Positions 1 through 7,510 of a DNA stretch of 10,815 nt are shown in pieces (position 1 is the first letter of the stretch; each line of letters begins with the position of its first letter). The stretch is from Chloroflexota bacterium (GTDB taxonomy: Bacteria; Chloroflexota; Dehalococcoidia; SZUA-161). Position numbers and translations under genes: made by a program. The notes under the pieces were generated by a model. The model saw only the letters and a program-made list of their open reading frames with translations. It was not told the origin of the DNA and did no database searches. The stretch is taken from contig DAOUTY010000040.1 in the NCBI GenBank assembly GCA_030668425.1, positions 1 through 10,815 on the forward strand, given 5' to 3'.

Positions 1-1262
1 CTGGAGCCGGGATACATCACGCCGATCAAGGCAGTGGGCAATCCCAAAGTGTCAGTGAAAGAGTGCATGGGGCCGCTGCCTGCCATCGAGGGTACAATCA
101 CGGGTTCAACCCCATAGACCTCTCTAGCGGCCTCAGAGACCACGCCTACGAAGGGCGAGTCAATGGGAGTGCGAGCGGCATTCTCACCCTCAGTCTGAGG
201 GGCGATGATGATATCGCCGAAGCCGTGGCTATCGAGATGCCTTCTTAGCTTGGCCAGTATATCATCAGGGCTCTGGTTGGGAACGAGACGGAAATCGATC
301 TTGGCCCTGGCAAGACAGGGGAGAACCGTTTTCGACCCCGAACCAGTGTAGCCAGAATCAAGCCCGCATATATTACATATAGGCTCGATGATGTGTCGCG
401 ACTTGTAATCAAACCCTGTAACTCCTTTCACAAAGCTCTCCAGTCCCAGAGCCTGTTTCGTCTCCTCCTCATCCATCGGCATAGCGTTGATAGCATCGAT
501 CTCACGCTGTGTTGGAGGCAAGACATCGTCATAGAATCCCTCGATGCGGATATTCTCTTCCATATCCTTGAGCGAGCTTAGAGCCCACACCAGCCGCCAG
601 GCAGGATTGGGCACAACCGTAGCCATCGATGAGTGAACGTCCTGCGAAGCGCCTCGCACCTCAAGCTGCACGTATAGGATTCCTTTGAGCCCAAGGCTGA
701 CAACAGGTTCGTTTCTCCAGTTGACACCGCCACACTCCCAAATACAGGCGTCCGCTTTCAGAAGCTGCCGGTTATTCTCGACAAAGGCAACAATGTTAGG
801 ACTGCCTATCTCTTCTTCCCCCTCGATTATGAACTTTACCGAAACCGGCGGCTTTCCGCGCACCCTTTGAAACGCCCTGATAGCGAGCAGTCGGGCAACG
901 ATATCCCCCTTGTTGTCTGAAACACCCCTCGCACGGAGATTGCTCTCGTACTGGGTAGGCTCGAAAGGCGGTGAACTCCACAACTCCAATGGCTCCGGGG
1001 GCTGGACATCGTAGTGGTTGTAGAAGAGAAGAGTTGTTGGTGAGTCTCCAGCGACCTCACCATAGATCAGGGGATATCCATCACCCGGGCTGGGCAAAAC
1101 CTGAGCGTCGATGTCGTACTCTCGCATCATCCGAACTAAAAGCTGCACAACCTCCGCCATGCCCACGCCCTGCGCACTTATACTTGGCTGACGACATAGC
1201 CTCTTGAGATCCTCAAGGGCATCTTGCCAGTGATCATCAATGTAGTCATAAATATTCTGCAT
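1..1262 (-). CDS. M20 family metallopeptidase (dipeptidase/deacylase type), C-terminus beyond the left edge
   Basis: Translating the minus strand from an ATG at 1262 gives 420 residues without a stop, running off the left edge; family members are about 450-460 residues, so little is missing. A GAGGGG ribosome binding site lies just upstream of the ATG. The M20 zinc peptidase pattern is clear. NHYDVQP carries His83 and Asp85, SDNKGD carries the bridging Asp116, and EGEEEIGS (147-154) carries the catalytic base and metal Glu pair. ECGG supplies Glu177, and DVHSS supplies His210 of the dimerisation lid. The last metal His lies beyond the edge. There is no signal peptide, so it is probably cytoplasmic, hydrolysing dipeptides or N-acyl amino acids. 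Glu177 sits where aminopeptidase/dipeptidase members usually have Asp, which hints at carboxypeptidase or deacylase behaviour. It starts 30 nt after dinG and is probably cotranscribed. The substrate cannot be named. Confidence 0.92.
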   Translation of the reverse strand, partial: MQNIYDYIDDHWQDALEDLKRLCRQPSISAQGVGMAEVVQLLVRMMREYDIDAQVLPSPGDGYPLIYGEVAGDSPTTLLFYNHYDVQPPEPLELWSSPPFEPTQYESNLRARGVSDNKGDIVARLLAIRAFQRVRGKPPVSVKFIIEGEEEIGSPNIVAFVENNRQLLKADACIWECGGVNWRNEPVVSLGLKGILYVQLEVRGASQDVHSSMATVVPNPAWRLVWALSSLKDMEENIRIEGFYDDVLPPTQREIDAINAMPMDEEETKQALGLESFVKGVTGFDYKSRHIIEPICNICGLDSGYTGSGSKTVLPCLARAKIDFRLVPNQSPDDILAKLRRHLDSHGFGDIIIAPQTEGENAARTPIDSPFVGVVSEAAREVYGVEPVIVPSMAGSGPMHSFTDTLGLPTALIGVMYPGS

Positions 1263-1292
1263 GAGAGCCCCCTCAACGGATTAGCATCACCA

Positions 1293-4130
1293 TTACTGTG
1301 AGTCTACACCAAGCCACCTTGCCACGTGGGACGGCAGCTCATGCGATGAGCCTCTGACAACAGTGCACAAGGGTATTGAATCAAGAAAGGCTGAACCGTA
1401 GTTCATAGTTTGCAGGCGCCTGTCGAATACAACCAGAACACCGCGATCGCTTTTACTGCGGATAAGACGACCAAATCCCTGCTTGAAGCGGATTGTGGCC
1501 TGAGGAATGGCATATTGCTTGAAAGGATCGTCGAATAGCGCAGAGCGCGCAGCGAAGATAGGGTCCGTAGGTACGTTGAACGGCAGCCTGGCGATGACCA
1601 ATATGCTGAGAGCATCACCAACAACGTCAATCCCTTCCCAAAAGCTGGCAGCCCCCAGAAGTACAGTCTCGGGATTTGCTTTAAAAGTAGCCTGAAGCTG
1701 CTTCGGCGAGCCGTCCACACCTTGTCCTAATACCAGAATGCCTTCTTCCTCCAGAGGTGCTTTAATTGCCGCTTGAGTGGCCCTCAACGCAGCGTGTGAG
1801 GTAAAAAGAACCAAAGTCCGCCCCCGGCAGGTTCGACAAAGGTCGATCAGAGTCTTCTCAAGCGCCTGCTGATAGCTCGCGCTGGTTGGGCCGGGAATAT
1901 CATGGGGCAGATAGATCATTGTTGATGTCGGGTAGTCGAAGGGTGCTCCCAACAACAGCTCGTTAACATATTCCAGCCCCAACCTGCCTTTGATGTACTC
2001 GAATGTGCTCTCAGTGCTCAAGGTAGCGCCGGTCAGGACGACACACTCCTTGGGAGCAAACAGCGATTTCTCCAATACCCCGGACACGTTGAGTGGGGCT
2101 GCGTGTAGCTCAACCCCATCGTTCTGACCACCGATAACAAGCCAGTAGATGCTATCTGTTTCAGGATGAGACACCAGGCAATCCATCTGCTGGCGCAGTT
2201 CATCACTCCAGCCAAACAGAGAGGAAAGCTCCAGCATCAAGTAATCGTAATCCGCTACTTTGTTATCTGCGAGGTCCTCCATGCCGAGGTAAAGTCTATC
2301 CAGATCATTAGCGATAGCCTTGAGCGTAGAACCCAGGTCTTCCCACGCAGTCTCCACCCGCGACCATCCCTGCTGCGTTCGCTTATCCCAGGTCAGGAGC
2401 AGATAACGGTCATACCCACCTCTATCAGTGGTGTGGCTTTCAATGAAGGCACGAAGCCTCTCCAGGAATTGAGAAACATGAAGGTGTGCCCTGTCAACGT
2501 GATTGCCCAGCGATTCGGCAAGCTGCTTCAATTGCCTTTGCCTGGACAAAGCTACAGTGCTACCACGAAAGCAGTCATTAAGCCAGGCAAGAAGGCCTGT
2601 TCGCCGCTGCCCTTCCACCTCCAGCTTGAATCGATTGAGGTAACTGAACAGATCCCACTGTGTAACCTGGGAACCGAGTTGATTAGTTGCCTCAGCTTCA
2701 AGATGATGAGCCTCATCAATTATCAAGTGATCGTAGGGAGGCAAAATCTTGGTATCGGCGACCATGTCCGATAGCAGCAGTGCATGGTTGACCACGATAA
2801 GATGAGCCTTTTCAGCAGCACCACGCGCCCGATAGAGGAAACAGGTGCCCCGCTGCCGATATGGGCACCGCCCTTCCAGACGTTCGTCGAACTGGGCGCA
2901 TACCTTGTTCCATGTGGAGGACTCATTGCCGCCGAGATTGAGTTCAGCCCGGTCACCAGTCTGCGTCGATAAGAGCCATACCATTATGCGAGCGAGAAGC
3001 TTGACTTCGTCTAGAGACAGCCTGTAGCTCGCCCGCATTGCATCATACTTCCTCATGCAGAGGTAGTTAGACCGGCCTTTTAGCTGAACCACCTTCAGTT
3101 TCTTTACCGGAGGGTTCTGCCACTGCTCCAACGTCCGCAGCAGGTCCGGGATATCCTTTCCCACTAGCTGCTCTTGCAGGTTTATTGTGTTTGTGGAAAC
3201 AACTACAGGAATACCATTTTCTAGAGCGAAGAAGATCGATGGCAGGAGATAGGCAATAGATTTGCCGGTGCCTGTCCCCGCTTCAACTATAAGATGCTCG
3301 CAATTGTTCAGCGACTGAGCAACCGCTTCCATCATTTGAATCTGCCCGGGGCGGTGCTCATAACCCGCTAGAGTTTGAGCCAGGATCCCCTCGGGGCCGA
3401 TGATATTCGATAGATTGCCTACATCAAGAGGTATCCTCTCAAGTTCGGGAGTGAGCGGTTGTTCATCATCCTCACCCCAGAGGGTTACCTCATCTCCACC
3501 TGCCGTGTCCACGATGCTGTCACTGCCCGAGAAAGCTGTTTTTGCCTTAAATTCCAAGACCTCTCGAAAGAACCGAACGAGCCCCCAATCCGCTTTCTCA
3601 GCTAGATGCACCACACCATCCAGGGTAGCGAGATCGAGCTGAAGCGCACGGTCGAGCAGTGCAACGAAAAGGTCCTTCGTCGCCATAGCATCGGACAGGG
3701 CACGGTGTTGCGGAACAGAGAGCCCAAGCTGTCTTGTCAGTGAAGCAAGGCTATAATCGGTCTGCCGAAAAAGCAGCACTGTCGCCAGCTCCCAAGTATC
3801 GTATGTAGCATTGGCTGGCTTGAGACCCTTCTGTGCCAGGAAGCTCAGGTCGAAGGATATGTTGTGCCCCACGATAGGACAGCCACCGATAAATGACGTA
3901 AGCCCATCAGCCAGTTCCGTGAACGCAGGAGCAGCGTCTAGCTGTGACTGCTCGATGCCACAGAGCAACTGAATACGGTAGGGCAAAGTACGCTGGGTAT
4001 TGACGAGTGAATGAAAAGTATCGGTAACTTTATTGCCCTGGAACTTGACAGCGCCTATCTCGATGATCTCATCGACCTCCGGGTTTAGCCCGGTGGTTTC
4101 GAGATCCAGGGAGACATAGGTCTGGTTCAT
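1293..4130 (-). CDS. dinG: DinG-family ATP-dependent helicase with N-terminal DEDD exonuclease domain
   Basis: A 945-residue fusion. Residues 1-165 form a DnaQ/epsilon-like 3'-5' exonuclease: SLDLETTGL holds Asp9 and Glu11, GHNISFD holds His89 and Asp94, and HRALSD holds His142 and Asp147. An acidic linker follows (about 200-230). The rest is an XPD/DinG superfamily 2 helicase, with Walker A AGTGTGKS (284-291), DEAH box (472-475), motif III-like VVLTGATLS (697-705) and motif VI QGFGRLIR (884-891). Cys358, Cys411, Cys422 and Cys430 lie between motifs Ia and II with the spacing of the DinG/XPD 4Fe-4S cluster. The expected role is 5'-3' unwinding of DNA structures, forks or R-loops in repair. 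The length matches the long Bacillus-type DinG (about 930) rather than E. coli DinG (716). The ATG at 4130 directly precedes the exonuclease motif, but its ribosome binding site is weak. A promoter lies 55-84 nt upstream. The M20 peptidase gene follows. Confidence 0.95.
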   Translation of the reverse strand: MNQTYVSLDLETTGLNPEVDEIIEIGAVKFQGNKVTDTFHSLVNTQRTLPYRIQLLCGIEQSQLDAAPAFTELADGLTSFIGGCPIVGHNISFDLSFLAQKGLKPANATYDTWELATVLLFRQTDYSLASLTRQLGLSVPQHRALSDAMATKDLFVALLDRALQLDLATLDGVVHLAEKADWGLVRFFREVLEFKAKTAFSGSDSIVDTAGGDEVTLWGEDDEQPLTPELERIPLDVGNLSNIIGPEGILAQTLAGYEHRPGQIQMMEAVAQSLNNCEHLIVEAGTGTGKSIAYLLPSIFFALENGIPVVVSTNTINLQEQLVGKDIPDLLRTLEQWQNPPVKKLKVVQLKGRSNYLCMRKYDAMRASYRLSLDEVKLLARIMVWLLSTQTGDRAELNLGGNESSTWNKVCAQFDERLEGRCPYRQRGTCFLYRARGAAEKAHLIVVNHALLLSDMVADTKILPPYDHLIIDEAHHLEAEATNQLGSQVTQWDLFSYLNRFKLEVEGQRRTGLLAWLNDCFRGSTVALSRQRQLKQLAESLGNHVDRAHLHVSQFLERLRAFIESHTTDRGGYDRYLLLTWDKRTQQGWSRVETAWEDLGSTLKAIANDLDRLYLGMEDLADNKVADYDYLMLELSSLFGWSDELRQQMDCLVSHPETDSIYWLVIGGQNDGVELHAAPLNVSGVLEKSLFAPKECVVLTGATLSTESTFEYIKGRLGLEYVNELLLGAPFDYPTSTMIYLPHDIPGPTSASYQQALEKTLIDLCRTCRGRTLVLFTSHAALRATQAAIKAPLEEEGILVLGQGVDGSPKQLQATFKANPETVLLGAASFWEGIDVVGDALSILVIARLPFNVPTDPIFAARSALFDDPFKQYAIPQATIRFKQGFGRLIRSKSDRGVLVVFDRRLQTMNYGSAFLDSIPLCTVVRGSSHELPSHVARWLGVDSQ

Positions 4131-4184
4131 AGGGGATTCATACCGCAGTTCTAGGGTCCGAGTCGTTGACCAGGTTATAAGGGT

Positions 4185-4214
4185 ATTCTAACGCTGGCTA
4201 CTATGAGCGGTCAA
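4185..4214 (-). promoter_or_regulatory. Putative sigma70-type promoter for dinG
   Basis: On the minus strand TTGACC (4214-4209) is followed after 18 nt by TAGAAT (4190-4185). Each hexamer matches consensus at five of six bases. Transcription would start near 4178, about 48 nt upstream of the dinG ATG. This falls in the only gap (99 nt) in the housekeeping block, between the membrane protein stop and dinG, so dinG and the peptidase gene can be expressed apart from rsmA-ispE. I see no LexA-type operator in the gap. Recognised by eye only. Confidence 0.5.
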
Positions 4215-4229
4215 CCACAGCAAAGTTCA

Positions 4230-4652
4230 CTAGCGCCAGTTTGCCAGCAGTGGCAGAAGCCAGCCAAAGATGCCCGCAAAGGCGATATTAATAAGCAAAC
4301 CCAACCAGACCAGCCTTTTCCGAATGAGGAGCAATATCAGAGTTGCAAGCGCCGCAAGACATAGAATGGCAACGGTGAACACGAAATTTGGGCTGCCCAG
4401 CCCGGCATTGGGAAAGGAGTCGTCAACTAATCGGGAGGCCAAGCCGGCGATGGCCCCTAAGAGCACCCCCACAGGTGGCACACCGATCACAAGACCCAAC
4501 ATAACTACGGTAGGCGAGAATCCTTGGGGCAGGAACTTGCTTAGACGGTCATACATATCGCGGTTGGACATCAGGATATATATTCCCACCCCAAGGCATA
4601 TCGTCCCCATAGCCAATCCACAGACCACACCTGCCAGGATATCCATCAACAT
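4230..4652 (-). CDS. Small four-helix integral membrane protein, unknown function
   Basis: A 140-residue, strongly hydrophobic protein with four likely membrane helices at roughly 4-28, 48-74, 90-111 and 113-136. Helices 1 and 2 carry glycines at three- to five-residue spacing (8, 12, 16, 21 and 53, 57, 62, 66, 70), typical of close helix packing. Short basic stretches (Arg31-Lys39 and the RKR at 111-113) suggest loop topology but do not settle it. I recognise no catalytic motif and assign no function. The reading frame starts inside the end of ispE. ATG 4652 overlaps the ispE stop by 7 nt, and an alternative ATG at 4646 shares its A with the ispE TGA (TGATG). Either way translation is probably coupled to ispE, since no separate ribosome binding site is visible. 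Being real rather than a shadow is supported by the coherent helix pattern and the coupled start. Confidence 0.8.
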   Translation of the reverse strand: MLMDILAGVVCGLAMGTICLGVGIYILMSNRDMYDRLSKFLPQGFSPTVVMLGLVIGVPPVGVLLGAIAGLASRLVDDSFPNAGLGSPNFVFTVAILCLAALATLILLLIRKRLVWLGLLINIAFAGIFGWLLPLLANWR

Positions 4653-5533
4653 TGTCTATCACGAACAGAGGCTAGAGGCTCTGCGTCTACAGTGCGAACA
4701 AGATACGCCTCCTGCCCAGCTGCCTCCAGATTGTTTAAAACAGCCTTCCCTCCTGCCTCATCGGACACTAATGTGAATAGGCAAGGGCCGGCTCCAGCTA
4801 GATGAATAGTCTCGGCTCCCGCCTCCACGAAGACCGAGCGATACTCGGAAAGGACCCGAAAGAAGTCGAAAGCGACCTGCTCAAACACGTTATGTAGCAA
4901 GTCGGCACTAATACTTGACCCCTCATGTAAGTGGTCAACCAAACGCTCTGCGAACTGCCCGGAGGTGAAATGGGAGGGTGTTAACTTTGAGTAGAGCTGC
5001 GCTGTTTTGTTGGGAATAGGGTTAATTGGCGGCCTAAGCAATACCATCCACAACTCTGGCATTGGCGGTAGGCAAGCTACCTGCTCTCCACGTCCTTTTG
5101 CCAGAACGATACCCCCATAAAGAAGAGGGGAGACGTCTGAACCCAAGTCTGCCGCCAGTTCCAGTAATCCCTGCGGGGGCAGATTCGTTTCCCAAAGTCG
5201 ATTCAGGCCGGCCAGAGTAGCAGCAGCATCGGTTGCGCCAGACCCCAATCCAGCAGCTATTGGAATCTCCTTGGTGAGCTGTATCAAGGCCCCTCTGCTG
5301 CAGCCTGTTGCCTTCCCAAGCAACTTCGCGGCCTTCAGCACCAGATTATCGGCCAACTGAAGACTGGGAACACTGCAGCGAAGCTCCAACACGTCACTAA
5401 GCTCAAAAGATAGGGTATCCGCCAGACTTATAGTCTGAAGGACAGTAGCTATTTCATGGTAACCGTCACCACGTTTGGCCAAAACTTCCAGCGTCAGGTT
5501 TACCTTGGCGTATGCACGGAGTGTTAAACTCAT
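4646..5533 (-). CDS. ispE: 4-diphosphocytidyl-2-C-methyl-D-erythritol kinase
   Basis: A 295-residue GHMP-superfamily kinase. It phosphorylates the 2-hydroxyl of CDP-methylerythritol with ATP, a cytoplasmic step of the MEP route to isopentenyl diphosphate. AYAKVNLTLEVLAKR at the N-terminus carries Lys10. The ATP-binding glycine-rich loop is PIAAGLGSGATDAAA (91-105). LGSDVSPLLYGG (130-141) holds the likely catalytic Asp133, and a third GHMP motif, HLAGAGPCLFTL, lies near the C-terminus. The loop reads GLGSGATDA where the common family form is GLGGGSSDA, a mild variation. I chose the ATG at 5533: it overlaps the rsmA stop as TGATG, has GAGG upstream, and puts the conserved AYAKVN at residue 7. 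A TTG/ATG extension to 5575 would lie inside rsmA and adds no conserved sequence. The length is normal for the family (about 280-300). Confidence 0.96.
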   Translation of the reverse strand: MSLTLRAYAKVNLTLEVLAKRGDGYHEIATVLQTISLADTLSFELSDVLELRCSVPSLQLADNLVLKAAKLLGKATGCSRGALIQLTKEIPIAAGLGSGATDAAATLAGLNRLWETNLPPQGLLELAADLGSDVSPLLYGGIVLAKGRGEQVACLPPMPELWMVLLRPPINPIPNKTAQLYSKLTPSHFTSGQFAERLVDHLHEGSSISADLLHNVFEQVAFDFFRVLSEYRSVFVEAGAETIHLAGAGPCLFTLVSDEAGGKAVLNNLEAAGQEAYLVRTVDAEPLASVRDRQC

Positions 5534-6438
5534 CACTCGCCTCGGCCAGCAAATGCACGATACACTTGAGCCCATTCCTCAAGGGACAGGTTCTGAGGAC
5601 GGCGCTGCGGGTCTATTCCAGCCTTTTCCAAGAGTTCGATAACCGCCGGCACCTCGAGTTGCAGCCCCAGGCTCAGGGAATTACGCAGCTGCTTTCTTGG
5701 AGCGCTAAATCCGGCCTTCACTACTTCGAAGAACCCAGCGATGTTCTCCACCCCCGCCGCCGTCTCCGGGTAGACGTCGATTCGTACAATGGCTGAATCA
5801 ACCTTCGGCTGGGGGTGAAAACTCCGCGCGGGTACGTAGTCCACAATTGCTGGTTTGCCATACAGTTGCACGCTGACTCCCAGCAGGCTCATATCACCGG
5901 GCCCGGCTACCATTCTCTGCCCGACCTCTTTCTGTACCATGACCACCATCAAGCTGGGCTTGAGCGATGCCTCCAGGAAATGGCGCACGATCGGGGAGGC
6001 GACATAGTAGGGGAGATTGGCAACAACCTTGTAGCACCGGGAGCAGCTTATAGTTGATGTCTGGCCCCCAAGTATCTCCTCGGGATTGAGGTCAAGCACA
6101 CTGGCATTCAACACAGTAACCTGCGGAACCTTAGCGAAGTTACTCGCTAAAGCTGAGGCAAGCTTGGGATCAACCTCAACAGCAACGACATTTCCCGCTT
6201 CTCTCACCAATTCATCGGTTAGTATACCCAACCCCGGCCCCACCTCCACCACCGTGTCGGCGGGCTCAAGCTCGGCCGCCGATACTATCGTCCCCAGCAC
6301 ACTACGATCGATCAGGAAATGTTGCCCGAGTCCTTTGGCCGCCCTGACGTTAAGTCGGCGCAATAGACTCTTTGCTTGACCAAGGGGTGATTCCTGAATA
6401 CGATCACGCGCCCTCAAACCATCCTCCTCATCAGGCAT
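5533..6438 (-). CDS. rsmA: 16S rRNA (adenine(1518)-N(6)/adenine(1519)-N(6))-dimethyltransferase RsmA (KsgA)
   Basis: A 301-residue Rossmann-fold methyltransferase that dimethylates two adjacent adenines in the 3' hairpin of 16S rRNA late in small-subunit assembly, using S-adenosylmethionine. GLGQHFLID (36-44) is the family N-terminal signature. EVGPGLG (65-71) is motif I, VAVEVD (85-90) holds the SAM-ribose acid, and NLPYYVAS (141-148) is the target-adenine motif IV. QKEVGQRM (169-176) and the FHPQPKVDSAI segment (207-217) follow. The start is uncertain. ATG 6438 gives 301 residues. A TTG at 6417 (294 residues) has a much better ribosome binding site, GAGGAGG at 6429-6423. A TTG at 6495 would give 320 residues but would run through an inverted repeat. 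The stop overlaps the ispE start. Resistance to kasugamycin on loss of the gene is known for the family. Confidence 0.95.
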   Translation of the reverse strand: MPDEEDGLRARDRIQESPLGQAKSLLRRLNVRAAKGLGQHFLIDRSVLGTIVSAAELEPADTVVEVGPGLGILTDELVREAGNVVAVEVDPKLASALASNFAKVPQVTVLNASVLDLNPEEILGGQTSTISCSRCYKVVANLPYYVASPIVRHFLEASLKPSLMVVMVQKEVGQRMVAGPGDMSLLGVSVQLYGKPAIVDYVPARSFHPQPKVDSAIVRIDVYPETAAGVENIAGFFEVVKAGFSAPRKQLRNSLSLGLQLEVPAVIELLEKAGIDPQRRPQNLSLEEWAQVYRAFAGRGE

Positions 6439-6452
6439 TCTCTGAAGAAAGC

Positions 6453-6496
6453 TTTGGGAACAGCAGCCCCGTAAAACGTTGCCGACTGTTCCCAAA
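6453..6496. repeat. Perfect 11-bp inverted repeat upstream of rsmA
   Basis: TTTGGGAACAG (6453-6463) and CTGTTCCCAAA (6486-6496) are exact reverse complements separated by 22 nt. It lies in the leader between the amidohydrolase gene and rsmA. On the minus strand it could form a hairpin followed by AGCTTTCTTC, a weak T-containing tract, so it could be a terminator or attenuator for the upstream operon, or a dimeric protein-binding site. It argues against the longest possible rsmA start (TTG at 6495), which would place the repeat in coding sequence. Confidence 0.6.
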
Positions 6497-6533
6497 TAAC
6501 TTAAATCTCGGGAATGAGCTTGACTCCCTGCAC

Positions 6534-7448
6534 TTATAGGTTAAAGACCTTGATTGCGTTTTCACGCATGATCATCCTCTTGGCCTCATCATTGAGAGGC
6601 AGTGCCAGGAACTGCTCCTTGAAAGCCTTAAACCCCATACCGTTGGTGCCAAAGAGGGTTTTCTCCTGGCCAGCCCAGAATTGCATAAAGATGAGCAACT
6701 GTGGATGGAGTTTAGGCAGAAGCTTGGGCATCCAGGCGGAGCAGTCACAGTAGACATTGGGATGCTTCCAGGCCATGCATACCATCTCGTTAACCCAGGG
6801 CCAGCCGGTGTGAGAACCAATGATAGTAAGCCCGGGGAAGTCCAGAGCCACCTCGTCGAGGTACATGGGGTACCCTGGCCAACTGGGGAACAGCTCTGCT
6901 GCGTGCCCGGTCTGCATTCCAACGGGTATCCCGAGCTCGCTACACTTGGCGTAACAGGGGTAAAGCTTTTTGTCGTTGAGGGGCAGGCCAAAGGTAAGAG
7001 AGTGGAAATAGCAATATTTGGCACCGTACTCCCGAACACCCCTTTCTATCTCCTCCAGGCTTTCCTCGATGCGATAGGGGTTGTAACCAACAGTAACCAC
7101 CAGCCGATCAGGGTAATCCTTTACATGCTCGTACACCTCTTCAGGCGTATAATCCCAGATCAGCTTCTTATCCCAGTGAGACCACATCTTGATCGCAGGG
7201 ATGAAAATCTTGTCGTAGCCGAATTCATCCATCTGAGCCACGAATTCCTCAGTTGTGGGTATGGGAACCGGCAACGGGGCCGCTGGATTCTTCATGGTCT
7301 CCAGCAGGATATTCTGCCGATGCCCGGCACCTGGCTCAGTATGTGATCTCATCATGGTTGCTGCCAGGATCTGGAACTCTCTGCCTGTCCACGCAGTGGG
7401 ATTCCAGAAGGGATAGTTCATGATATCGATAGGCCTGATATCTTCCAC
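6534..7448 (-). CDS. Amidohydrolase-2 (ACMSD-like) family protein with degenerate metal site
   Basis: A 304-residue TIM-barrel protein of the amidohydrolase_2 family, which contains decarboxylases such as ACMSD and gamma-resorcylate decarboxylase as well as hydrolases. Supporting motifs are GMQTGH (His182), IIGSHTGWPWVNE (His213), a YCDCSAW strand (233-239) and FGTNGMG (266-272), then the usual helical C-terminus ending RENAIKVFNL. The family's metal ligands are a DxHxH near the N-terminus, two later His residues and a final Asp. Here the first site reads DIMNY (8-12), with Met10 and Tyr12 in place of both His, and the final Asp is Asn269. Only His182 and His213 remain. The start is a GTG at 7448, with an AAGGAG site about 11 nt upstream and an in-frame TAA just before it. 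It lies 62 nt downstream of the SDR gene, probably in one operon. It may be a divergent catalyst or non-metal member; the substrate is unknown. Confidence 0.88.
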   Translation of the reverse strand: MEDIRPIDIMNYPFWNPTAWTGREFQILAATMMRSHTEPGAGHRQNILLETMKNPAAPLPVPIPTTEEFVAQMDEFGYDKIFIPAIKMWSHWDKKLIWDYTPEEVYEHVKDYPDRLVVTVGYNPYRIEESLEEIERGVREYGAKYCYFHSLTFGLPLNDKKLYPCYAKCSELGIPVGMQTGHAAELFPSWPGYPMYLDEVALDFPGLTIIGSHTGWPWVNEMVCMAWKHPNVYCDCSAWMPKLLPKLHPQLLIFMQFWAGQEKTLFGTNGMGFKAFKEQFLALPLNDEAKRMIMRENAIKVFNL

Positions 7449-7510
7449 TCTTTCTTGTTCTCCTTCTTATAGGTTTTGAGGTTAGTTAGGCCTCATCCCA
7501 AACAGAGTTC

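Noticed and set aside
2166..2774. 202-codon plus-strand reading frame inside dinG
   Set aside because: It is antisense to well-conserved helicase sequence, has no recognisable domain and reads as a low-complexity shadow of the real gene.
6681..7346. 221-codon plus-strand reading frame opposite the amidohydrolase gene
   Set aside because: It lies wholly antisense to a gene with clear family motifs, and its product shows no family features.
7477..7493. GAGG...CCTC pairing between the SDR and amidohydrolase genes
   Set aside because: A four-base stem around a nine-base loop is expected by chance and lacks any supporting signal.
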